From contig NZ_JAUSSR010000002.1 in NCBI RefSeq assembly GCF_030812475.1, positions 434,001-498,000 on the forward strand: a stretch of 64,000 bases of DNA, in the 5' to 3' direction. How positions within the stretch are numbered: position 1 is the first letter of the stretch; every line of letters begins with the position of its first letter. Source of the stretch: Pseudomonas lini (GTDB lineage: Bacteria; Pseudomonadota; Gammaproteobacteria; Pseudomonadales; Pseudomonadaceae). Both the position numbers and the translations under genes were made by a program. The notes beneath the pieces were generated by a model. That model searched no databases. It saw only the letters and a program-made list of their open reading frames with translations, and had not been told where the DNA came from. Shown in pieces: positions 1-7,738 of this stretch.

Positions 1-1144
1 ACAGCAGCAAGCTGTTAAGCAATTCGACACGACGGCGATCGCGCTCCATCAACGGCGCCAGGCGGCGGCGAATGCCCAGGTTGATCCGCGCCCGACGGTC
101 GGCCGCGTAGTAATTCCACAGGTAGTCGCGCTCCTTGTCGGTGACCATTTCCAGCGTCAGTTCATCGTGGTTGCGCAGGAAAATCGCCCACTGGCAGTTG
201 GCCGGAATTTCCGGGGTCTGGCGCAGGATGTCGGTGATCGGGAAACGGTCTTCCTGGGCCAGCGCCATGTACATGCGCGGCATCAACGGGAAGTGGAACG
301 CCATGTGGCACTCATCGCCGTTGAGGCCCTTGGCGTCGGTGTCGCCGAAATACAGCTGGGTGTCTTCCGGCCACTGGTTGGCCTCCGCCAGGAGCATGCG
401 GTCCGGGTAGTTGGCGTCGATTTCGGCGCGGATCTGCTTGAGGACGTCATGGGTCTCGGGCAGGTTTTCGTTATTGGTGCCGTCACGTTCGATCAGGTAC
501 GGAATCGCATCCAGGCGCAAGCCGTCGATTCCCATGTCGAGCCAGTAACGCATGACCGACAGTACGGCCTTCATGACTTGCGGGTTGTCGAAGTTCAGGT
601 CCGGCTGGTGCGAATAGAAGCGGTGCCAGAAGTACTGGCCGGCCACCGGATCCCAGGTCCAGTTGGACTTCTCCGTGTCGAGAAAGATGATCCGGGTGCC
701 GTCGTATTTGTGATCGTCATCGGACCAGACATAGAAGTCCCGCGCCGCCGAACCTTTCTTGGCCTTGCGTGCGCGCTGGAACCACGCATGCTGGTCCGAG
801 GTGTGGTTGATGACCAGTTCGGTAATCACCCGCAGGCCACGCTCGTGAGCCTCGGCAATGAACCGCCTGGCGTCGGCCATGGTGCCGTAGTCGGAATGCA
901 CGCCCCGGTATTCGGCGATGTCATAGCCATCGTCGCGCCGTGGCGAAGGGTAGAACGGCAACAGCCAGATGGTGTTGACGCCGAGGTCGGCAATGTAATC
1001 GAGTTTGGCGATAAGACCGGGAAAGTCGCCGATCCCGTCATTGTTGGAGTCGAAAAACGATTTGACGTGAACCTGGTAGATCACTGCATCCTTATACCAG
1101 AGCGGATCCTTGATAAAGGTGGCTGCCTTGGGTTTCTTCGCCAT
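1..1144 (-). CDS. treS: Trehalose synthase (maltose alpha-D-glucosyltransferase), N-terminal part, cut by the window edge
   Basis: A GH13 enzyme that interconverts maltose and trehalose in the cytoplasm. In Pseudomonas it is often fused to a maltokinase domain, which would lie outside this window. About 381 residues are visible, starting MAKKPKAATFIKDPLWYKDA. The GH13 core is clear: the nucleophile Asp is in GLRLDAIPYL, the acid Glu in LLAEANQW, and the RNHDELT loop carries the conserved His-Asp. The start at 1144 is preceded by an AGGAG. It lies downstream of glgE on the same strand, with a REP-like pair between them. Together they fit the GlgE route, in which trehalose passes through maltose and maltose-1-phosphate to alpha-glucan. 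Whether the maltokinase fusion is present cannot be seen. Confidence 0.93.
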   Translation of the reverse strand, partial: MAKKPKAATFIKDPLWYKDAVIYQVHVKSFFDSNNDGIGDFPGLIAKLDYIADLGVNTIWLLPFYPSPRRDDGYDIAEYRGVHSDYGTMADARRFIAEAHERGLRVITELVINHTSDQHAWFQRARKAKKGSAARDFYVWSDDDHKYDGTRIIFLDTEKSNWTWDPVAGQYFWHRFYSHQPDLNFDNPQVMKAVLSVMRYWLDMGIDGLRLDAIPYLIERDGTNNENLPETHDVLKQIRAEIDANYPDRMLLAEANQWPEDTQLYFGDTDAKGLNGDECHMAFHFPLMPRMYMALAQEDRFPITDILRQTPEIPANCQWAIFLRNHDELTLEMVTDKERDYLWNYYAADRRARINLGIRRRLAPLMERDRRRVELLNSLLL

Positions 1145-1208
1145 TTGAAACTCCTGTTGAATTCAATAAAGCCGCCTGGGGGAGCATTGATGCTGCCGAG
1201 GATGGCTC

Positions 1209-1335
1209 TTTGTGGCGATGGAGCTTGCTCCCGCTGGGTTGCGCAGCAACCCCATTGCAATTCATCCAGTACACCGCGTTCGCTGGTTTTGCGACTGATT
1301 CGCAGCCGAACAGGAGCAAGCTCCCTCGCCACAAA
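1209..1335. repeat. REP-like inverted pair between glgE and treS
   Basis: The arm TTTGTGGCGATGGAGCTTGC (1209 on) is answered by GGAGCAAGCTCCCTCGCCACAAA ending at 1335. The arms are variants of the 'GGAGCAAGCTTGCTC' REP core seen elsewhere in the window. The pair sits inside the probable glgE-treS transcript, so it could act as an mRNA stability or attenuation hairpin. That role is inference. Confidence 0.7.
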
Positions 1336-1352
1336 CGCGGGTACCCTTGTGT

Positions 1353-3347
1353 CTAAACAGTGAAGCGCCAGATCCCGAACGGCTGATGCGCCGGATCGAT
1401 TCGCATGAACTGGTACTTGCCATGCCAGGTCCAGCGATGACCGCTCATCAGGTCTTCGCCCTGGCAGCTGGCATCGTCGGGCAAACCCATTTCCCACAAC
1501 GGTAATTCGAAGTTCGCTTCCTGGACGTTATGCGGATCCAGGCTCACCGCCACCAGAATGAAATTGCTGCCGTCGGCACTGCGTTTACCGAAATAGAGGA
1601 TGTTGTCATTCCAGGCGTTGTAGACCTTGAGTCCCAGGTGCGTCTGCAGGGCCGGGTTCTGGCGGCGAATCCGGTTGAGCTGGGCGATCTCGGCAATGAT
1701 ATTGCCCGGTGCGGTGAAGTCCCGCGGGCGGATTTCATACTTCTCGGAATTGAGGTATTCCTCCTTGCCCGGCACGGGTGCCGCTTCACAAAGCTCGAAG
1801 CCTGAATACATGCCCCACAGGCCGGAGCCCATGGTCGCCAGTGCCGCGCGGATGAGAAAGCCGGCGCGTCCGGATTCATGGAGGAACGCCGGGTTGATAT
1901 CGGGCGTATTGACGAAGAAGTTCGGGCGGTAGCACTCGCGCCACGGCGACTCGTTCAGTTCGGTGAAGTACGTCGCCAGTTCGGCCTTGGTGTTACGCCA
2001 GGTGAAGTAGGTATAGCTCTGGCTATAACCGACCTTGCCCAGTCGCGCCATCATCGCCGGAGTGGTGAAGGCTTCGGCCAGGAAGATCACTTCCGGGTGC
2101 AACGCCCGCACATCGGCGATCAACCATTGCCAGAACGGCAGCGGCTTGGTGTGAGGGTTGTCGACGCGAAAAATCTTCACGCCCTCCTCGACCCAACCGA
2201 CCACGATGTCGCGCAATTCCACCCAGAGACTGGGAATGGCATCGGTGGCATAGAAGTCGACGTTGACGATGTCCTGGTATTTCTTCGGCGGGTTTTCGGC
2301 GTATTTGATCGTGCCGTCCGGCCGCCAGTTGAACCAGCCCGGGTGCTGTTTGAGCCACGGATGGTCCTGGGAACACTGGATCGCGAAATCGAGGGCGATT
2401 TCCAGCCCGTGGTCAGCGGCTGCAGCGACCAGGCGGCGGAAATCTTCGCGGGTGCCCAGTTCCGAGTGAATCGCCTCGTGCCCGCCCTCTTCGCTGCCAA
2501 TGGCATAGGGGCTGCCCGGATCATTGGGGCCGGCGGTGAGGGAATTGTTCGGCCCTTTGCGGTAACTGCGGCCGATCGGGTGGATCGGCGGGAAGTACAG
2601 CACGTCGAAGCCCATGTCCTGGATCATCGGCAGCCGCGCATGCACATCGTTGAAGGTGCCGTGGCGGGCCGGGTCATCGGTGATCGAGCGTGGAAACAGT
2701 TCATACCAGCTGGCGAACTGCGCCAGCCCGCGCTCGACATCCAGCGGATACTCGGGACTGAGGCTCAAATAAGCGCGGTGATCGGCCTGGGCCATCAATT
2801 CGGCACTGCGCTGGTGCATGAACAGCGCGACCTGCTCGGTTTCGAGCAGGCCGGACAATTCATGGTGCAGCGCCGCCAGGTCTTCGCTCAACCGGCCTTC
2901 GGTGCGCTCCGCCGCTTGCTGGACCTGATTGCGACCTTCCTGCAATTCCAGACTGACGGGCACGCTGGCCAGATGCTTTTTCTCCAGCTCATAGCGGAAG
3001 CTGGCGAACTGGTCGATCCAGGCTTCGATGCAAAATACGTAACGACCCTGCTCTACCACATGAAATTGGCCCTTCCAGCCATTATTGCCCAGGCTGGTCA
3101 TGACCTCGCTTTGCCAGGTCTCGTCGCCATCGGCACGCCAGCGCACCCGCACGGCCAGTTGATCGTGGCCATCGGCAAATACCTTGCTGGTCACCACCAC
3201 GTCCTGCCCCGCCACGGCTTTGACGGCAAACTGCCCGCCATCGAGGGTCGGCATGGTGTTTTCGATCGCGATGCGCGGCAGCAGTAAAGCCTGCGACAGC
3301 GGCATGTGCGGGTTGTAGTTGAGCTCTGTCGGTTTTTCAGCAGTCAT
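1353..3347 (-). CDS. glgE: Alpha-1,4-glucan:maltose-1-phosphate maltosyltransferase GlgE
   Basis: A GH13_3 transferase that adds maltosyl units from maltose-1-phosphate to alpha-1,4-glucan. The protein is 664 residues, the usual GlgE length. An N-terminal all-beta/helical region (about 1-200) is followed by the TIM barrel. The probable nucleophile Asp is in VKIFRVDNPHTKPLPFW and the probable acid Glu in VIFLAEAFTTPAMM. The start at 3347 (MTAEKPTELNY) was chosen because AAGGAGA precedes it; an upstream in-frame start would add 28 arginine-rich residues untypical of the family. treS follows on the same strand. The small proline-rich gene at 3565 is divergent. Confidence 0.95.
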   Translation of the reverse strand: MTAEKPTELNYNPHMPLSQALLLPRIAIENTMPTLDGGQFAVKAVAGQDVVVTSKVFADGHDQLAVRVRWRADGDETWQSEVMTSLGNNGWKGQFHVVEQGRYVFCIEAWIDQFASFRYELEKKHLASVPVSLELQEGRNQVQQAAERTEGRLSEDLAALHHELSGLLETEQVALFMHQRSAELMAQADHRAYLSLSPEYPLDVERGLAQFASWYELFPRSITDDPARHGTFNDVHARLPMIQDMGFDVLYFPPIHPIGRSYRKGPNNSLTAGPNDPGSPYAIGSEEGGHEAIHSELGTREDFRRLVAAAADHGLEIALDFAIQCSQDHPWLKQHPGWFNWRPDGTIKYAENPPKKYQDIVNVDFYATDAIPSLWVELRDIVVGWVEEGVKIFRVDNPHTKPLPFWQWLIADVRALHPEVIFLAEAFTTPAMMARLGKVGYSQSYTYFTWRNTKAELATYFTELNESPWRECYRPNFFVNTPDINPAFLHESGRAGFLIRAALATMGSGLWGMYSGFELCEAAPVPGKEEYLNSEKYEIRPRDFTAPGNIIAEIAQLNRIRRQNPALQTHLGLKVYNAWNDNILYFGKRSADGSNFILVAVSLDPHNVQEANFELPLWEMGLPDDASCQGEDLMSGHRWTWHGKYQFMRIDPAHQPFGIWRFTV

Positions 3348-3564
3348 CGAGCATCTCTCCTTTACGCCCCATGGACGCTCTTGTGCTTGGTTGCCATTCG
3401 CGCAAGGCCGTCGGCCCCGGAATGAACTCACTTAGGTTCCGAGCGACGGGCGCGGGTAAAGTTCACGGGGATTTGCTTGAGTCTTCGCGGGAATCAATTC
3501 CTTTGTGCAAGGGTCAACCTACTTAAGCACGTCTTACGCCATGTGCCACAAGGAGGCTTCAACG

Positions 3565-3732
3565 ATGGTTATTCCCGTCCCGGCTAAAACCCCAGATCCG
3601 AATATCGATGACCCGACGATTCCACCGACCGAACCCGAACCGGTGCCCGAGCAGGAGCCGCCCGGCACCACCCCACCGCCGAGGGAGGAACCACCGGACA
3701 CGATGCCGCCGGTGATCGTCACGCCAGAGTAA
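3565..3732 (+). CDS. Small proline/glutamate-rich protein, unknown function
   Basis: A 55-residue protein starting MVIPVPAKTPDPNIDDPTIP and composed almost entirely of Pro, Glu, Thr and Asp. It has no hydrophobic segment, no signal peptide and no cysteine, so it is probably intrinsically disordered. The ATG is preceded by a perfect AGGAGG (3551-3556), which is the main reason to believe it is translated. It is divergent from glgE and shares a 217-base intergenic region with it. I do not recognise a functional family. Confidence 0.6.
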   Translation: MVIPVPAKTPDPNIDDPTIPPTEPEPVPEQEPPGTTPPPREEPPDTMPPVIVTPE

Positions 3733-3751
3733 AAGCCCCGGCGCATTGATC

Positions 3752-3774
3752 GTTCCCACCCCTTGCGTGGGAAC
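3752..3774. repeat. GTTCCCAC...GTGGGAAC intergenic hairpin
   Basis: GTTCCCAC (3752-3759) pairs with GTGGGAAC (3767-3774) around a 7-base loop. It follows the stop of the small proline-rich gene by about 20 bases. It resembles the short 'GTTCCCACGC...GCGTGGGAAC' palindromes common between Pseudomonas genes. There is no T-run, so it is not an obvious terminator. The rest of 3775-3999 shows no further gene. Confidence 0.55.
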
Positions 3775-3999
3775 GCAGCCCGGGGACGCTCCCCCGTCCC
3801 TTTCCAGCTGAAACGCAGAGCTCTCCTTGAGGCATTCCTGCGCCGAGCGTGGGATTAATCATCAACAAGCGCTATAGAGTGAGGCTTGGGCCTGTCGCTA
3901 CTTTGATTCTTTTTTACCAATGCACCCTATCAGTTCTGATAGTAGGCAAACGAAGCAAAAGCGCTGATGATAGCCGCGTCCTTACACGGAGTTCAGCCA

Positions 4000-5028
4000 A
4001 TGCCAACGCTTGCTCGCGAAAACTTACTGTGTCACTACCTCTATGACGCGCTGGATCGCTTGGTCGATTGCGAAACTTCCACCGAGCCTCACAGTCGGCG
4101 CTTTTATGCTGAAGATCATTTATCGACCGAAATCCAGGGCGACATGCAAACCAGTTTCTTCCGGCATGATGACCAACCATTGGCGCAACTGCAGTCTCAA
4201 CGCGGCAAGGTCGACACCACATTATTTGCCACCGATCTACAACGCTCAGTGACACACGTCCTTGAACAGCATCAGCTTCACACACTTGTTTATACGCCCT
4301 ATGGGCATCGCTTGGCGGGTAGCGGCTTACTCAGCTTGCTTGGCTTTAATGGTCAGAGAAGGGATCCGGTTACCGGTTATTATTTGCTGGGCAATGGGTA
4401 TCGCGCATTCAATCCTGTTCTTATGCGATTTAATAGTCCTGATGGCTTGAGCCCTTTTGGGCAGGGCGGATTAAATGCCTATGCGTATTGTGAGGGGGAA
4501 CCCATGATGCGGCACGATGATACCGGGAATTCCTGGGTCGGGCGGTTTTTTGGAATAGTTGGCAAAAGTAACTTTAAAGGCGTTTCCTCAAAAGCAGTTA
4601 AGGTAACCGCTGAAGGAAAGAGCTTCTACCAAAGAACAGGGCAAGTAAAAGGAATCAACATTACAACGCAACAAAAAATCAAGCCCTCAGGTAGATTATC
4701 TAAAGAGCGCTTGGCAAAAGAGCCGTCCCCCACTTCAATCCATGAGCCCGCACCTTTAGAACGCACGCCCACCCAATCACAACTTGAACTTCACATGGAA
4801 CAACAAGACCCGGTATTCCAAGCAAAGCTAAAGAACTCCAACGACTACCTGAAGCGTATAATGGCAGAGCTCGATATTTCAGAAAAGGGGTTAACTGCGA
4901 GCCAATTCAAGTCAATTAAGCGCCCCATAGACGTTGCCCGGAAACGAAAGGCCATTCGAGAAACAGATAACGTTATGGCCGCTAGACATAGGGGCCAAGA
5001 AAATATTAGAGATTGGTTATATAAATAA
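4000..5028 (+). CDS. Short orphan RHS repeat-associated core protein with a variable C-terminal tip (putative polymorphic toxin)
   Basis: A 342-residue protein. The first ~175 residues hold the end of an Rhs/YD shell: HYLYDALDRLVDCE near the N-terminus, YTPYGHR, then the RHS core signature GFNGQRRDPVTGYYLLGNGY and RFNSPDGLSPFG. After about residue 180 the sequence changes to a lysine-rich, clearly AT-richer tip ending RGQENIRDWLYK, which matches no domain I recognise. The start at 4000 (MPTLARENLL) was chosen over an upstream ATG because ACGGAG precedes it and short Pseudomonas Rhs proteins begin this way. By analogy with polymorphic toxins the tip would be the effector. No ORF for an immunity protein follows: mgtC on the other strand ends about 95 bases downstream. 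Confidence 0.8.
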   Translation: MPTLARENLLCHYLYDALDRLVDCETSTEPHSRRFYAEDHLSTEIQGDMQTSFFRHDDQPLAQLQSQRGKVDTTLFATDLQRSVTHVLEQHQLHTLVYTPYGHRLAGSGLLSLLGFNGQRRDPVTGYYLLGNGYRAFNPVLMRFNSPDGLSPFGQGGLNAYAYCEGEPMMRHDDTGNSWVGRFFGIVGKSNFKGVSSKAVKVTAEGKSFYQRTGQVKGINITTQQKIKPSGRLSKERLAKEPSPTSIHEPAPLERTPTQSQLELHMEQQDPVFQAKLKNSNDYLKRIMAELDISEKGLTASQFKSIKRPIDVARKRKAIRETDNVMAARHRGQENIRDWLYK

Positions 5029-5124
5029 AACAGTTATTCTGGAAAGGTGATTGACCCCACCGTCTTAGGAGCGGTAATTATCCTGCCAGACAGCGACGTT
5101 CGAGTGTGGACTGAATTTTGCGCC

Positions 5125-5625
5125 CTACGGGGCGCGATCTTTCTCGAGCATCTTCACGATCTTGGGCATCACACCCAAGATCGCCAACGCCAGCAACGTA
5201 CTGAGCACCGCCGTCGCCTCGCGCCCCAACCCGGCTGAAACGCCGATGGCCGCGGTCATCCACAGGCCGGCGGCGGTGGTCAGGCCTTTGACGTGGCCTT
5301 CATCGCCCTCCTGGTTCTTCAGGATGGTCCCGGCCCCGAGAAAGCCGATGCCGGCAATCACGCCCTGCACCACCCGGCTCATGGCGTCGGCCTGGGAGCC
5401 GGACATCTGCGGCACCAGCACGAACAGCGCCGCTCCCAGCGCCACCAGCATGTGGGTGCGTACCCCGGCAGCCTTGCCCTTTTGTTCGCGCTCGAAACCG
5501 AGAATCCCGCCAAGCAGCGCAGCCATCAACAGGCGGACGGTGATGCGTGTCAACTGAGACGCATCCGTGATGTCGGCGAACTCTGCTTGCAGCGTTTCCC
5601 AAACCTCATGCCACCAGGCGTTCAT
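5125..5625 (-). CDS. MgtC/SapB-family inner-membrane protein
   Basis: A 166-residue membrane protein. After an N-terminal amphipathic stretch come a first hydrophobic helix with the family signature (LLMAALLGGILGFEREQKGK), AAGVRTHMLVALGAALF, then AGIGFLGAGTILKN and GLTTAAGLWMTAAIGVSAG. These blocks define MgtC/SapB. MgtC proteins are linked to growth in low magnesium and, in some pathogens, to ATP synthase inhibition; the short form here lacks the ACT-like C-terminal domain of Salmonella MgtC. It is monocistronic on the minus strand. No leader structure convincing enough to call a riboswitch was seen in 5626-5749. Confidence 0.9.
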   Translation of the reverse strand: MNAWWHEVWETLQAEFADITDASQLTRITVRLLMAALLGGILGFEREQKGKAAGVRTHMLVALGAALFVLVPQMSGSQADAMSRVVQGVIAGIGFLGAGTILKNQEGDEGHVKGLTTAAGLWMTAAIGVSAGLGREATAVLSTLLALAILGVMPKIVKMLEKDRAP

Positions 5626-5749
5626 GTGCAGTCCTTGTAATGAAATCGATTAGAAGATGGACCGCGGCGACCATTAATCGGTTGCACCGAACGATGTCCG
5701 CCCGTGACGCCCTAACAGTCTAGAACCCGCCGAAAAAAGGACACCTCCC

Positions 5750-5983
5750 ATGACGGTACGCATCGAAAACCAAACCTGCTTCTTTACCACCGAGAACGGC
5801 GAAGAAATTCGTCTGTGCCCCGATGTCACTGTTGTCACTGACCCCGAAAAGGCCATGTCGGCGGTGGACATCAATGGTCAGCACATCTACATCACCGAAG
5901 CTGAAGCCGATGCATTGACCGTAGCAGGTGCCGTGGACGGTCGCAGGCATCTGAAGGCCACCGACAGTGATTCGGTGATTTGA
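5750..5983 (+). CDS. Small conserved Pseudomonas protein, DUF3203-like
   Basis: A 77-residue cytoplasmic protein starting MTVRIENQTCFFTTENGEEI and ending LTVAGAVDGRRHLKATDSDS plus two residues. The EADALTVAGAVDGR block matches my memory of DUF3203, a family largely confined to Pseudomonas with no known function. The start is preceded by AAAAAGGACACCTCCC, which gives a usable AAGGA. It lies upstream of ccoG on the same strand, but a 190-base gap with its own promoter-like AT-rich stretch separates them. Confidence 0.75.
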   Translation: MTVRIENQTCFFTTENGEEIRLCPDVTVVTDPEKAMSAVDINGQHIYITEAEADALTVAGAVDGRRHLKATDSDSVI

Positions 5984-5997
5984 CTGATTGGCATCAA
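5984..5997. promoter_or_regulatory. Candidate Anr/FNR box upstream of ccoG
   Basis: CTGATTGGCATCAA matches the Anr/FNR consensus TTGAT-N4-ATCAA at 9 of 10 fixed positions. It begins right after the stop codon of the preceding gene, about 180 bases before ccoG. Oxygen-responsive control would suit a cbb3-oxidase accessory protein, but no well-placed -10 element is visible about 40 bases downstream, so the call is weak. Confidence 0.3.
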
Positions 5998-6176
5998 CAA
6001 CTTCCCGGCGCCTGATACAGGCGTCGGGGTCGCGCTGCGCCAGGTGCTTCAAGTTGTCGCAGGCCGCGGGCTCCAGCCCATCTGATCCGCTTTTTATTGC
6101 AATAGCTGAGTCTGTTATGCAAACAGATCGGCGCTCATAGTGCTCCTGCCTGATGGAGGCTGATGAGCGACAGACC

Positions 6177-7607
6177 ATGAGCGAAAGAATTCCCGTCCGA
6201 ACCCTGGAAAACGTCCCGCCCGTACAAAGCTTCGAGCCTTCGCGTCCAAAGATGAAGGCCAAGTCCAGCGACAACCTGATCCACACCCGCAGTTTCACCG
6301 GCCTGTTCCGCACATTGCGCATGGGCGGCGCGGGCTTTCTGTTCCTGCTGTTCTTCGGCACCGTGTGGTTGAACTGGGGCGGCCGCCAGGCGGTGCTCTG
6401 GGATCTTTCGCAAAGCAAGTTCCATATCTTCGGCGCGACCTTCTGGCCACAGGATTTCATCCTGCTCTCGGCACTGCTGATCATCGCCGCGTTCGGCCTG
6501 TTTGCGATCACTGTGTTCGCCGGGCGGGTCTGGTGCGGCTACACCTGCCCCCAGAGCTCCTGGACCTGGATCTTCATGTGGTGCGAGAAGGTCACCGAGG
6601 GTGAGCGCAACCAGCGGATCAAACTGCACGCCGCGCCCTGGAGCCTGAACAAGCTGATCCGGCGCTCGACCAAACACACCTTGTGGCTGGCCATCAGCCT
6701 GCTGACCGGCCTGACCTTCGTTGGCTACTTCACGCCCATCCGGCCGTTGGCCGAGGAGTTGCTGACCCTGCAAATGGGCGGCGTAAGCCTGTTCTGGGTG
6801 TTGTTTTTCACCGGCGCCACCTACATCAACGCTGGCTGGCTGCGTGAAGCGGTGTGCATGCACATGTGCCCCTATGCACGGTTCCAGAGCGTGATGTTCG
6901 ACAAAGACACCCTGACCATTTCCTACGACGTCGCCCGTGGCGAGCACCGTGGCCCACGCAAGCGCGAGGTGGCTCCGGCAGAGGTCGGACTTGGCGATTG
7001 CATCGACTGCCAGCTCTGCGTCCAGGTCTGTCCCACCGGTATCGATATTCGCGACGGTTTGCAGATGGAGTGCATCGGCTGCGCCGCGTGCATCGACGCC
7101 TGCGATTCGATCATGGACAAGATGGGTTATGCCCGCGGACTGATCAGCTATACCTCGGAGCATGAGTTGCAGGGGGGCAAGACCCGGCTGCTGCGGCCAC
7201 GGTTGATCGGCTACACCGCGGTGCTGCTGGTGATGATCGGCGCCCTCGCCCTGGCGCTGGTAGAGCGGTCGATGGTCTCGCTGGACGTGAGCAAGGACCG
7301 GGGCCTGTTTCGCGAGAACAGCCAGGGCCAGATTGAAAATATCTATAGCCTGAAAATTATCAACAAGACCCAGCAACGGCAGGACTACCGTTTGACCCTG
7401 GTCGATGGCGACGGCTTCCAGCTCCAGGGCAAGACCGACCTGAGCCTGGCGCCCGGCGAGATCGTCGATGTGCCGGTGTCGGTGGCGATGACGGCGGAAC
7501 GGCCGAGCAGCGGCTCGCAGACCATCATCTTCAAGATTGTCGACGGTGATGAGCCCGACATTTATAGCGTGGCCACGAGCCGGTTTGTTGCGCCGATGAA
7601 CCGTTGA
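6177..7607 (+). CDS. ccoG: Cytochrome c oxidase accessory protein CcoG (FixG/RdxA type)
   Basis: A polyferredoxin-like membrane protein needed for copper delivery or assembly of cbb3-type cytochrome oxidase. It has 476 residues from the start MSERIPVRTL; an in-frame ATG 24 bases upstream is possible. Membrane helices flank the motif VWCGYTCPQSSWTW. Two 4Fe-4S sites are complete: C275-x2-C278-x2-C281-x3-C285-P and C299-x2-C302-x2-C305-x3-C309. A periplasmic Ig-like C-terminal domain follows the last helix (about 350-476). No ccoNOPQ or ccoHIS genes are in this window, so it stands apart from the oxidase operon here. A REP doublet follows. Confidence 0.95.
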   Translation: MSERIPVRTLENVPPVQSFEPSRPKMKAKSSDNLIHTRSFTGLFRTLRMGGAGFLFLLFFGTVWLNWGGRQAVLWDLSQSKFHIFGATFWPQDFILLSALLIIAAFGLFAITVFAGRVWCGYTCPQSSWTWIFMWCEKVTEGERNQRIKLHAAPWSLNKLIRRSTKHTLWLAISLLTGLTFVGYFTPIRPLAEELLTLQMGGVSLFWVLFFTGATYINAGWLREAVCMHMCPYARFQSVMFDKDTLTISYDVARGEHRGPRKREVAPAEVGLGDCIDCQLCVQVCPTGIDIRDGLQMECIGCAACIDACDSIMDKMGYARGLISYTSEHELQGGKTRLLRPRLIGYTAVLLVMIGALALALVERSMVSLDVSKDRGLFRENSQGQIENIYSLKIINKTQQRQDYRLTLVDGDGFQLQGKTDLSLAPGEIVDVPVSVAMTAERPSSGSQTIIFKIVDGDEPDIYSVATSRFVAPMNR

Positions 7608-7630
7608 TCCCTTAGACTGCGATGCTGCCA

Positions 7631-7694
7631 TTCGCGAGCAGGCTCGCTCCCACAGGTGTCGCAGTGTACTTGTAGGAGCGAGCCTGCTCGCGAA
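7631..7694. repeat. REP doublet, GAGCAGGCTC family
   Basis: TTCGCGAGCAGGCTCGCTCC and its inverse GGAGCGAGCCTGCTCGCGAA form a compact 64-base doublet (REPIN-like) between ccoG and the MocR gene. Confidence 0.85.
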
Positions 7695-7738
7695 CAAGTC
7701 ACCTCGATATTTCTGAATGACACCCATCCAGGCACCCG

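Noticed and set aside
167..1363. A 398-codon open frame opposite treS
   Set aside because: The minus strand encodes clear TreS motifs; the plus frame has no recognisable domain.
3347..3431. Longer GlgE N-terminus
   Set aside because: The 28 extra residues are Arg/Cys-rich and precede the ribosome binding site of the normal start.
5626..5749. mgtC leader riboswitch
   Set aside because: The leader is short and I found no conserved stem set or terminator that would support a metal-sensing switch.
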